From Bacteroidota bacterium (lineage in GTDB: Bacteria; Bacteroidota; Bacteroidia; Bacteroidales; VadinHA17), in NCBI GenBank assembly GCA_030613125.1, contig JAUWMO010000245.1, forward strand, positions 1 through 5,390: a stretch of 5,390 nucleotides of DNA. The letters are read 5' to 3'. Both the position numbers and the translations under genes were made by a program. A model generated the notes under the pieces. That model saw nothing but the letters and a program-made list of their open reading frames with translations, had not been told where the DNA came from and did not search any database. Each line of letters begins with the position of its first letter. Position 1 is the stretch's first letter. Positions 1 to 5,390 of this stretch are shown piece after piece.

Positions 1-90
1 ACAACCTGCTCGTGAGCTCATCCTCACTTCGTTCGTCTTCGGTTCGCAGTCGGGATCCCCGCCTGGACCGGACGGGCAGGAGTTCGGCTT
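1..90. other. GC-rich non-coding stretch with TTCG repeats
   Basis: No reading frame with recognisable protein content crosses this stretch. It is visibly more GC-rich than the genes that follow. The word TTCG occurs four times in close succession (28-31, 32-35, 38-41, 43-46), followed by the palindrome GGGATCCC and a CCCG/CGGG plus CCTG/CAGG segment that can fold. I considered the end of a tRNA gene, but the TTCG context lacks a proper T-arm and acceptor stem. It is best described as intergenic, possibly repeat-derived DNA whose other part lies outside the window. Confidence 0.4.
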
Positions 91-91
91 A

Positions 92-125
92 ATGATTTTA
101 TTGCGTCTTCGACTTTTAAAATCAT
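92..125. terminator. AT-rich stem-loop, possible terminator
   Basis: ATGATTTTA at 92-100 is perfectly complementary to TAAAATCAT at 117-125, giving a 9 base-pair stem with a 16-base loop. The stem is weak because it is AT-rich, and no long T tract follows on the plus strand. It might end transcription of a gene to the left of the window or simply be a chance structure. From here to the lipoprotein start at 298 I see no further gene and no convincing Bacteroidota TAnnTTTG promoter box. Confidence 0.25.
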
Positions 126-297
126 AGTCTCACTGATTTAAAGTTCTGAACGTTAATTTAGCATAGAGCGTACTAATTGTAATATAGGGTTTATTATATC
201 GATAAAATCAATGTGTTCATCGAAAAAACTTTGTAACCATGTCAAACAGCTATATTATTGTATTGTGAATCTTGTTGTTTTACAAAATCATAATAAA

Positions 298-897
298 ATG
301 AAAAAGCTAAAGATTTCAATAGTATTGATGATCTTCCTGACTTTCGGAAGTTGTATACCTTCGCTTCACCCTCTTTATTTTGAAAAAGATTTAATAACCA
401 ATCAGAATATGATTGGAACATGGAAAGAAGATGGTTCTTTAAATACATGGGTTTTTTACCGGAATGATAACAAAAAGTCTTATACTCTCCGGTTTCTGGA
501 AAAATCAAACAACAATATTGATGATGCCACTCCGGGTATTTTGGGTATTTTCGAAATAAATCTATTCAAATTAGGTGATGAAACTTTTCTGGATTTTTAT
601 CCCGGCGAGAATAAAATTATGGAGGAGGGCATTAATTTTCTGATGGCATTCCATTTGTTACCTGTTCATACCTTTGCAAAAATTGAAATATCAAAAGATA
701 CAATTTTAATATATCAATTTGATGTAACCCACCTTGAAGGACTGCTTGATGAAGGAAAAATCCGTATAAGACATGCAACACGGCGTAATGACCTGGTACT
801 TACTGCAAAAACCGAAGAACTGCAGGAATTTTTCATAAAATATTCTAAGGAAGAAGATGTTTTTATGGATCCCATTGTATTGATTAAAAATAATTGA
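298..897 (+). CDS. Small predicted lipoprotein, uncharacterised
   Basis: This encodes a 199-residue protein. The start at 298 is chosen over the in-frame ATG at 211 because it gives a classic lipoprotein signal peptide: two lysines, a hydrophobic stretch (residues 6-16), then FGS-C with the lipidated cysteine at residue 19. The mature protein opens with PSLHPLY and has a GTW motif near residue 40, then alternating strand-like segments (LDFYPGE, HLLPVHTFAKIEI, LVLTAKTEELQEFF). I associate the pattern C-x-PSLHPLY followed by GTW with a recurrent uncharacterised lipoprotein group in Bacteroidota; this is recollection, not a database result. No catalytic motif is visible. It ends 10 bases before the sensor kinase gene, so it is probably co-transcribed with it and may act in the envelope as an accessory, sensor partner or target of that system. 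Specific function is unknown. Confidence 0.8.
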   Translation: MKKLKISIVLMIFLTFGSCIPSLHPLYFEKDLITNQNMIGTWKEDGSLNTWVFYRNDNKKSYTLRFLEKSNNNIDDATPGILGIFEINLFKLGDETFLDFYPGENKIMEEGINFLMAFHLLPVHTFAKIEISKDTILIYQFDVTHLEGLLDEGKIRIRHATRRNDLVLTAKTEELQEFFIKYSKEEDVFMDPIVLIKNN

Positions 898-907
898 TTC
901 TGGAACA

Positions 908-1960
908 ATGACGATATTGAGAAAAACTAATTTGAAAATTCTCCGGAGCCGGTTTTTTCAACAACTTATATTCTGGGGAATATCATTTGGGATATTGCTG
1001 CATCTATTTACAATAACAGATAGTTTCTCCAGACTTGATCTCATATATACGATACTTTTTCATATTGGTTTGTTAACCGGAGTATATCTGAATATTTTTT
1101 TGTTAATTCCGGTTTTTCTTAAACGGGAGAGGTATCTGTTATATGGGATAACGGTGGTAATGGATGTTTTTCTGGCCGCAGGTCTCAGTTTGTTTGTTTT
1201 TGAGTATTTATCAGATATATTGTTTCCAGGATATTATATTATTTCCGGATATAGTATTTTCGGTATGGCAAAGTTTCAATTGATATATATTGGACTGACA
1301 ACTCTGCTTGAACTCTCTTTAGCATGGTTCAGACTGGCTGAATCAGAAAAAAAACTCATGCAGATCGAAAAGGAGAAAACTTCAGTTGAGCTTCAAGCTT
1401 TAAAATCGCAGGTCAATCCGCATTTCTTTTTCAACAGTTTAAATAATCTGTACTCTTTAACCTTGAACAAATCAGATGATGCTCCGGATATGATACTGAG
1501 ACTTTCTTCACTTATGCGGTATATTTTATATGACGCATCAGATAAATTCGTGCCATTGCAAAAAGAAATTGATTGTATAAATGATTATCTTAAGATCCAA
1601 AATCTGAGGATTGATAAAGAGAGGACTAAGATCAGGTTTGAAGTAAAGGGAAAAATTAAAAAACAGGTAATTGCTCCATTAATATTCTTACCTTTTATCG
1701 AGAATAGTTACAAGCATGGTGCAAAAGGAAAAATAAACAATAGTTTCATTAAAATATTGCTGAGTGTTAATGAAAAGCAGATAAATTTTCTGATAATAAA
1801 TAACAAAGGTGAAGCTGTTCAGGTTGAGAAAAAGAAAGATGGGGGCCTGGGTTTGGAGAATGTAAAAAAGAGACTGGATTTAATCTACCCTGGCCGGCAT
1901 ACAATTGATATAAATGACTCTTCCGGATTATTTGAGGTCGACCTGAAATTAAGGTGTTAG
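908..1960 (+). CDS. LytS/YehU-type sensor histidine kinase
   Basis: This encodes a 350-residue inner-membrane sensor kinase. Four hydrophobic segments lie near residues 18-36, 46-70, 77-98 and 117-140, with a short cytoplasmic turn (LKRERYLLYG) after the second. A charged, probably coiled-coil linker (144-165) leads into the His_kinase domain: QVNPHFFFN at 168-176 with the likely phosphorylated His172. The ATPase part has an N box (PLIFLPFIENSYKHG, 257-271, Asn266) and a G box (GGLGLENVKKRL, 312-323). All key residues are present. There is no large periplasmic domain, so the input is probably membrane-borne or comes through a partner, for which the adjacent lipoprotein is a candidate. The gene begins 10 bases after the lipoprotein and ends 3 bases before the regulator, indicating one operon. 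Family assignment is firm; the signal is unknown. Confidence 0.93.
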   Translation: MTILRKTNLKILRSRFFQQLIFWGISFGILLHLFTITDSFSRLDLIYTILFHIGLLTGVYLNIFLLIPVFLKRERYLLYGITVVMDVFLAAGLSLFVFEYLSDILFPGYYIISGYSIFGMAKFQLIYIGLTTLLELSLAWFRLAESEKKLMQIEKEKTSVELQALKSQVNPHFFFNSLNNLYSLTLNKSDDAPDMILRLSSLMRYILYDASDKFVPLQKEIDCINDYLKIQNLRIDKERTKIRFEVKGKIKKQVIAPLIFLPFIENSYKHGAKGKINNSFIKILLSVNEKQINFLIINNKGEAVQVEKKKDGGLGLENVKKRLDLIYPGRHTIDINDSSGLFEVDLKLRC

Positions 1961-1963
1961 AAA

Positions 1964-2674
1964 ATGGATAAAATTACAGTAAAAAGTAAGATACGTTGTA
2001 TGATTGTTGAGGACGAACCTCTTTCTATAGAGATAATTGAGAAATATATCGGGAAGATCCCGGGACTTGATATAATAGCAACCTGTGATAATGCCCTGGA
2101 TGCAATCAAAATTTTGAAGGAAAAAGAGGTAGATGTTGTATTTCTTGATATCAATATGCCATCTGTTTCAGGTCTTCAAATGGCCAGGTCTCTGGTTAAT
2201 CCTCCATTAATAATATTCACCACAGCATACCCTGAATATGCTGTTGACGGTTTCGATCTGGATGCTACTGATTATTTGATAAAACCATTTTCATTTGAAA
2301 GGTTCCTCAAAGCGGTAGATAAAGTTTATTACCGGACAGGATCAAAAAGTGAAAAGGAATTCCTTGAAGCTGATTTTATAATGATCCGCGCCGATAAAAA
2401 GGACTATAAAGTAGATCTTTCGAATATTCTCTTCATTCAGTCGAAAGGAGATTATTTAAAGATTAAGACCCGTGATTTATCTTTAATAACATTAGACACC
2501 CTCACACATTTACTTCAAAAACTTCCAGATAATCAGTTTGTAAGGATACATAAATCGTATATCGCTTCTTTAGATAAGATAGATTATATTGAAGGGAACT
2601 ATCTCCTTATCGGGGGTGACTCGCTTCCAATCGGGCAGGTTTATAAAGACCAGCTATTGAATCTTCTCATTTAA
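1964..2674 (+). CDS. LytTR-family response regulator
   Basis: This encodes a 236-residue DNA-binding response regulator, the expected partner of the preceding kinase. The receiver domain (about 10-125) has the acidic pair Glu16-Asp17 in IVEDEPLS, the phospho-acceptor Asp62 in FLDINMP, the switch Thr86/Thr87 in FTTAYPEYAV and Lys107 in LIKPF. The C-terminal LytTR domain (about 136-236) shows the usual markers: ILFIQSKGDYLKI, the FVRIHKSYI segment, and a final LPIGQVYKDQLL. The start at 1964 has AAGGTG 8 bases upstream and lies 3 bases after the kinase stop; an alternative ATG at 2000 would cut into the first receiver strand. LytTR proteins bind direct-repeat promoter sites; I did not identify a target site here. 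The gene converges on glycerate kinase with only 15 bases between stops and no clear terminator there. Confidence 0.94.
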   Translation: MDKITVKSKIRCMIVEDEPLSIEIIEKYIGKIPGLDIIATCDNALDAIKILKEKEVDVVFLDINMPSVSGLQMARSLVNPPLIIFTTAYPEYAVDGFDLDATDYLIKPFSFERFLKAVDKVYYRTGSKSEKEFLEADFIMIRADKKDYKVDLSNILFIQSKGDYLKIKTRDLSLITLDTLTHLLQKLPDNQFVRIHKSYIASLDKIDYIEGNYLLIGGDSLPIGQVYKDQLLNLLI

Positions 2675-2689
2675 TTTCAGAGACCCGTT

Positions 2690-3838
2690 TCACCAGGAAA
2701 TTTCTTTTCCTAAAATAATCAGATTCATTACTCTTTTAGCAGCTTGCCTGAGGAGGGTATGACTTTTCATTAAAGCTGTTTCGAGTTTCATCGGCCGGTT
2801 TACTATTGGAACCACTACCTTAAATATATCCTTATATAACTCCGGAGTGTTTTCTTCCAGATTCCCGGTGAAAGCTAAGACCGGGATATTGTATTTCATT
2901 GCAATCTTAGCAACCCCGAAAGGAGTTTTCCCAAACCGGGTTTGTACGTCAATTTTCCCCTCTCCTGTAATCACGATATTCGCTTCTCTGATAGAATTTT
3001 CAAGTCCTGCAAATTCAGAAATTATTTCAAAACCAGGTTTCAGGCTAGCATTCAAAATAATCATCATACCAAAACCCAGTCCGCCTGCTGCTCCAGCACC
3101 TGGTAAGGATCGAATTTCTTTTTTCGTAATGCCTTCAATGATATTTGCAAAATGTTCCATACTTTTTTCGAGGATCTGAACAGTCTCAGAATCAGCTCCT
3201 TTTTGTGGACCATATGTAAAACTTGCTCCATTATTCCCAAGAAGAGGATTATCGACATCACTGGCAATAATAAACTCAACATTTGTTAATCGTTCATCCA
3301 GGCTATTTAAATCAATACTTTGTATCATTAAAAGGGAACCACCTCCTTCAGGCCTGATTTTCTTGCCAGTATGATCATAAAATTTAATACCAAGTGCTTG
3401 CATCATCCCGGCGCCTCCATCATTTGTAGCACTTCCTCCAATACCAATTATGATCCGTGTGCAACCCATATCCAATGCGGATCTGATTAGTTCCCCTGTA
3501 CCGTAAGTGGATGTGATTAACGGATCTTTCTCTTTCTCCTCCAGCAATTCAATTCCTGAGGCTGCTGCCATTTCAATAACGGCAGTTTTATGGTCTTCCA
3601 GAATCCCGTAGAATGATTTAATTTTCCTCATCAGTGGATCATGCACGGTAGACCTGATGACTCTTCCACCGGTGGAATCAATCAGAGCATGCACTGTTCC
3701 TTCGCCTCCGTCAGCCAGAGGGATCATTTTTGTGGAAATTCCGGGATCTGCATCATGGATCCCCTTGCGAATATTTTCCGCAACCTCAAAGGCTGTCATA
3801 CTTTATTTGAAGGAACCCGGGGCAATGACAATGTGCAT
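2690..3838 (-). pseudogene. Glycerate kinase (GlxK/GarK type) with in-frame TAA at codon 12
   Basis: Glycerate kinases of this family phosphorylate D-glycerate, feeding glyoxylate or sugar-acid breakdown into glycolysis. Reading from ATG at 3838, the protein starts MHIVIAPGSFK, then TAA (3805-3803), then SMTAFEVAENI. This is the normal family N terminus (as in APDSYKESLSA of E. coli GlxK) with Glu turned to stop, a single GAA to TAA change, and the usual Asp turned to Gly. The remaining 369 codons, readable from ATG at 3799, keep all family motifs: LADGGEGT (28-35), GIGGSATNDGGAGM (119-132), SDVDNPLLG (180-188), GAAGGLGFG (236-244) and TGEGKIDVQTRFGKTPFGVA (278-297). Length without the stop matches the family. 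It may be a young pseudogene, may carry a base-calling error, or may be translated from 3799 lacking its first strand. Family identity is sure; activity is not. Confidence 0.85.
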
Positions 3839-3856
3839 TTGATCTTTTTTTATTTG

Positions 3857-3864
3857 TAAAGATA
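3857..3864 (-). promoter_or_regulatory. Possible -7 box for glycerate kinase
   Basis: On the minus strand the sequence TATCTTTA lies 18 bases before the original ATG at 3838. It matches the Bacteroidota -7 consensus TAnnTTTG at all but the last base. No clear TTG-type -33 element is seen at the right distance, so this is only a candidate. The leader between it and the ATG is A-rich without a clear Shine-Dalgarno site. Confidence 0.25.
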
Positions 3865-3880
3865 AAATTTTTAAAGAAAG

Positions 3881-3913
3881 CCTGGTTCACGTTAGGAGTT
3901 ATCCCGAACCAGG
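3881..3913 (-). terminator. GC stem-loop upstream of glycerate kinase
   Basis: CCTGGTTC (3881-3888) pairs perfectly with GAACCAGG (3906-3913), leaving a 17-base loop. Read on the minus strand, the stem is followed by CTTTCTTT and, after an A run, TTTT, which resembles an intrinsic terminator. It lies between the right-hand unit and glycerate kinase. It could stop antisense transcripts entering from the right, or act as a leader attenuator if the kinase promoter is further upstream. On the plus strand no T tract follows. Confidence 0.45.
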
Positions 3914-3995
3914 AGGATTAAGATATTTAAGTAAAAAGTAAAAAGAAGCGGAATAAATATCATATTTTAAGACAGTCGCCGTATTTCGAAAGTGT

Positions 3996-4025
3996 GATTT
4001 CGGTTTTCGGAAGCAGATTTCGGTT
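3996..4025. repeat. Two 10-base direct repeats, 20 bases apart
   Basis: GATTTCGGTT occurs at 3996-4005 and again at 4016-4025, exactly two helical turns apart. A third partial copy, ATTTCG, is at 3983-3988. The spacing is compatible with a protein-binding site, but the region is not obviously a promoter. It lies just left of the proposed cassette boundary. The rest of the 3839-4143 gap holds only the hairpin, boundary repeats and a weak promoter candidate. Confidence 0.35.
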
Positions 4026-4037
4026 AAGCTTTATCTT

Positions 4038-4055
4038 TTGTTATAAGGCATTTAT
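4038..4055. repeat. Left copy of boundary inverted repeat
   Basis: TTGTTATAAGGCATTTAT here is the reverse complement of 5131-5148 at 17 of 18 positions. Its core GTTATAAGGC resembles the right-hand core site (GTTRRRY-like) of an integron attC, where recombination would fall between G4040 and T4041. AATTAGGCGG follows directly at 4056-4065 and recurs as a direct repeat at 5147-5156. Together these mark the left edge of the methyltransferase unit. No stem partner for a full attC is seen to the left. Confidence 0.6.
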
Positions 4056-4120
4056 AATTAGGCGGATTTATTAACAATGCAAAGTGAATAACTAAAAAAG
4101 CAAATTACATTCATGTTGAG

Positions 4121-4128
4121 TAAATTTG
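4121..4128 (+). promoter_or_regulatory. Candidate -7 box for the methyltransferase gene
   Basis: TAAATTTG fits the Bacteroidota TAnnTTTG -7 consensus at every fixed base and ends 15 bases before the ATG at 4144. It would give a very short A-rich leader without Shine-Dalgarno site. No convincing TTG -33 element is found about 19-20 bases upstream, so support is partial. Confidence 0.35.
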
Positions 4129-4143
4129 TAAAAAACACATTAG

Positions 4144-4821
4144 ATGAAAATTATAAAATTATCAGATTATAAAAGTTCTGTTGCCAGAGATTTTATTTCT
4201 GAGATAGAACAAAAGAACTATGGTGCAATTTTGGCTGATCCACCATGGAGGTTTCAAAATAGGACTGGTAAAATGGCACCAGAACACAAAAGATTAAATA
4301 GGTATCAAACTTTATCACTAGAAGAAATCAAAGAAATACCTGTTCACTTAGCTGCCAACAATAACAGTCATCTTTATTTATGGGTGCCTAATGCACTTTT
4401 AAAAGAAGGGCTTGAAGTCATGGATGCTTGGGGATTTAAATATAAATCAAATCTTATTTGGCACAAAGTCAGAAAAGATGGAGGCCCTGATGGAAGAGGA
4501 GTAGGTTTTTATTTTAGAAATACAACTGAAATAATACTTTTTGGATTAAGAGGAAACTTAAGAACCTTGCAACCTGGGAGAAGACAAGTAAATATAATAA
4601 GAACCCAAAAGCAAGAACATTCTAGAAAACCGGATGAATTATATGATATTATTGAAAGTTGTAGTCCTGGCCCATTCCTAGAATTATTTGCAAGAGGAGC
4701 AAGAGATAATTGGAATGTTTTTGGTAACCAGGCAAATGAAAATTACAAACCGGAATGGGAAACTTATAAAAATAATAGCGCAAACAAAATGACAAATATT
4801 AAAGAAACAATATCCAACTAA
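4144..4821 (+). CDS. MT-A70 family adenine-N6 methyltransferase
   Basis: This encodes a 225-residue S-adenosylmethionine-dependent methyltransferase of the bacterial/phage MT-A70 type, expected to methylate adenine N6 in DNA. The catalytic motif DPPW is at 32-35. Other family segments follow in order: LYLWVPN (77-83), GFKYKSNLIWHK (97-108), GRGVGFYFRNTTEIILFGLRG region (117-137), SRKPDELY (160-167) and the AdoMet-associated FLELFARGARDNWNVFGNQ (178-196). The catalytic domain is complete; residues after about 205 look like a non-conserved tail. All 16 arginines use AGA or AGG, unlike the kinase and glycerate kinase genes to the left, which also use CGN codons, suggesting transfer. A nuclease-like frame starts inside its last codons, so the ending MTNIKETISN may be an artefact of a frameshift. 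It sits within inverted boundary repeats and could be a modification gene of a decayed restriction system or an orphan methyltransferase. Recognition sequence is unknown. Confidence 0.9.
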   Translation: MKIIKLSDYKSSVARDFISEIEQKNYGAILADPPWRFQNRTGKMAPEHKRLNRYQTLSLEEIKEIPVHLAANNNSHLYLWVPNALLKEGLEVMDAWGFKYKSNLIWHKVRKDGGPDGRGVGFYFRNTTEIILFGLRGNLRTLQPGRRQVNIIRTQKQEHSRKPDELYDIIESCSPGPFLELFARGARDNWNVFGNQANENYKPEWETYKNNSANKMTNIKETISN

Positions 4822-5128
4822 TGAAATTGGAACTGAAATACCTTCAAATATTGGGAGTATCGACATAGTTAGGCGAAGTAACAATAAATATGTATTTTAC
4901 GAAATTAAAACGGCAAACACTACAAAATCAAACATCCGACAAGCACTTTCACAATTATTAGAATATGCTTACTGGAATAATATTAATGGCATTGAAGAGC
5001 TCATTGTTGTTGCTCCTACAGCCCCGACTTCAGAATCAAAAAAATATCTTGAATCATTGCGCAATAAATTTAACATTCCCATTTCCTATAAATATTACAA
5101 TATCAAGACAAATACTTTACACCAGTGA
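4793..5128 (+). pseudogene. PD-(D/E)XK nuclease-like domain without a start codon
   Basis: This frame is open for 111 codons after a TGA at 4790-4792 and contains no ATG, GTG or TTG start until a TTG at 5057. It nevertheless reads as a real protein: IGSIDIV with Asp24 (codon at 4862), YEIKT with Glu37 and Lys39 (4901-4909), then the helix IRQALSQLLEYAYW (48-61) and ELIVVAP (69-75). The D...ExK arrangement followed by a QLLEY helix is characteristic of PD-(D/E)XK domains found at the C terminus of larger restriction-like proteins. It overlaps the methyltransferase end in another frame. Removing one A near 4801-4807 would give MTNIKKQYPTNEIG and continue the methyltransferase into this domain (327 residues). 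Alternatively it is the tail of a gene whose 5' part was deleted. Three of its four arginines use CGN, unlike the methyltransferase, which favours separate origins. The fold call is moderate; brokenness is clear. Confidence 0.65.
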
Positions 5129-5130
5129 AA

Positions 5131-5148
5131 ATAAACGCCTTATAACAA
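5131..5148. repeat. Right copy of boundary inverted repeat
   Basis: ATAAACGCCTTATAACAA matches the reverse complement of 4038-4055 at 17 of 18 positions. It begins only 2 bases after the nuclease-frame stop. It overlaps the direct repeat AATTAGGCGG (5147-5156) and forms part of a local hairpin, CGCCTTAT with ATTAGGCG (5136-5155, one T-T mismatch). In an integron reading it would be the left-hand core site of the unit's own attC. Confidence 0.6.
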
Positions 5149-5272
5149 TTAGGCGGGAATAATGCGGTTTGGAGTGCTAAATTGAAAGTTAATGAATACA
5201 AATAAACATCGTAACGGTTTGAAAATGAAGTGCAGTTTAATCCCACACTAAACATAGCCAAACTGTTAATTG
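5131..5272. other. Candidate attC-like recombination site
   Basis: The region starts with GCCTTATAAC (5138-5147) and ends with GTTAATT (5265-5271), as an attC would start with an inverse core and end with a GTTRRRY-like core, though GTTAATT fits that consensus imperfectly. Inside it, TAACGGTTTG (5212-5221) pairs with CAAACTGTTA (5259-5268) through 9 Watson-Crick pairs and one G-T pair; an inner AGTG/CACT pair (5229-5232 with 5246-5249) extends the fold. A second CGGTTTGG at 5165-5172 could compete for the same partner CCAAACTG. The total length of about 140 bases is at the long end for attC sites. No gene lies here. The structure is seen; its identity as a recombination site is inferred. Confidence 0.4.
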
Positions 5273-5283
5273 TACTTTTTAAA

Positions 5284-5390
5284 TCCGCAGTCTACAATCC
5301 GCAGTCTCCAGTCCTAAATCCTCAATCCTCAATTGTCTCCCCCTCGCCCTTCGCCTTCCGCCCTGTGCCCTGCGCCTTCCATCCACAGTC
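5284..5390. repeat. Pyrimidine-rich short-repeat intergenic DNA
   Basis: TCCGCAGTCT occurs at 5284-5293 and 5298-5307 (period 14), ATCCTCA occurs in tandem at 5318-5324 and 5325-5331, and the last 50 bases are built from variants of CGCCTT and GCCCT. The stretch runs off the window edge. The word CGCAGTC is also present at 46-52. There is no reading frame with protein-like content. The degenerate repeats are not of CRISPR form, because there are no uniform spacers. Confidence 0.6.

Noticed and set aside
28..75. Possible tRNA 3' end near the TTCG words
   Set aside because: There is no pairing T-arm, anticodon arm or acceptor stem that fits.
211..297. Extended N terminus of the lipoprotein from ATG at 211
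   Set aside because: The extra 29 residues would bury the signal peptide; the ATG at 298 gives a standard Lys-Lys, hydrophobic core and lipobox cysteine.
2847..3179. Plus-strand open frame inside glycerate kinase
   Set aside because: It is antisense to a gene with complete family motifs and shows no protein-like motif of its own.
4821..4868. Short frame from ATG at 4821 after the methyltransferase stop
   Set aside because: It stops after 15 codons and is out of frame with the nuclease-like domain, so it cannot supply that domain's start.
4038..5148. Transposon with terminal inverted repeats
   Set aside because: There is no transposase and no clear target-site duplication, and the extra attC-like fold on the right fits a cassette better; a non-autonomous element is not fully excluded.
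4965..5162. Open frame overlapping the nuclease-like domain
   Set aside because: It lacks recognisable motifs, while the overlapping frame holds the D...ExK and QLLEY pattern.
5284..5390. CRISPR array
   Set aside because: Repeats are short, degenerate and tandem, without constant-length unique spacers.

Overview
The window looks like chromosomal DNA from a member of the Bacteroidota, possibly an environmental Bacteroidales or Marinilabiliales-type genome. The evidence is a small SPII lipoprotein of a kind I associate with that phylum, a four-helix LytS-type sensor kinase next to a LytTR response regulator, AT-rich coding DNA, start codons preceded by A-rich leaders rather than strong Shine-Dalgarno sites, and low-complexity intergenic DNA at both ends. 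Phylum assignment is inference; no rRNA or other phylogenetic marker is present.

Left part (1-2674, plus strand): about 300 bases of non-coding DNA (GC-rich TTCG-rich stretch, then an AT stem-loop) lead into a compact three-gene run: lipoprotein (298-897), sensor histidine kinase (908-1960) and LytTR response regulator (1964-2674). Gaps are 10 and 3 bases, so one transcript is likely. The lipoprotein could be an envelope partner of the signalling pair.

Middle (2690-3838, minus strand): a glycerate kinase of the GlxK/GarK type, convergent with the regulator (15 bases apart). Its natural start at 3838 is followed by a TAA at codon 12, inside the conserved N-terminal strand/loop; an in-frame ATG lies two codons later. 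The gene is either a recent nonsense pseudogene, a sequencing error, or is translated from the second ATG without its first strand. A GC hairpin followed by T-rich DNA lies upstream of it.

Right part (about 4038-5270): an apparent acquired unit. It holds an MT-A70 adenine methyltransferase (4144-4821) that uses only AGA/AGG for arginine, followed in a different frame by about 111 codons of a PD-(D/E)XK nuclease-like domain with no usable start. One base removed near 4801-4807 would join the two into a single 327-residue protein. The unit is bounded by an 18-base inverted repeat (17/18 matches) whose core reads GTTATAAGGC/GCCTTATAAC, and its right edge carries a long imperfect stem-loop ending in GTTAATT. 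This layout resembles an integron gene cassette with an attC-like site, although no integrase is in view. The window ends in pyrimidine-rich short repeats (5284-5390).

The most notable points are the cassette-like methyltransferase/nuclease unit and the nonsense codon in glycerate kinase. No wholly new system can be demonstrated from this sequence alone.
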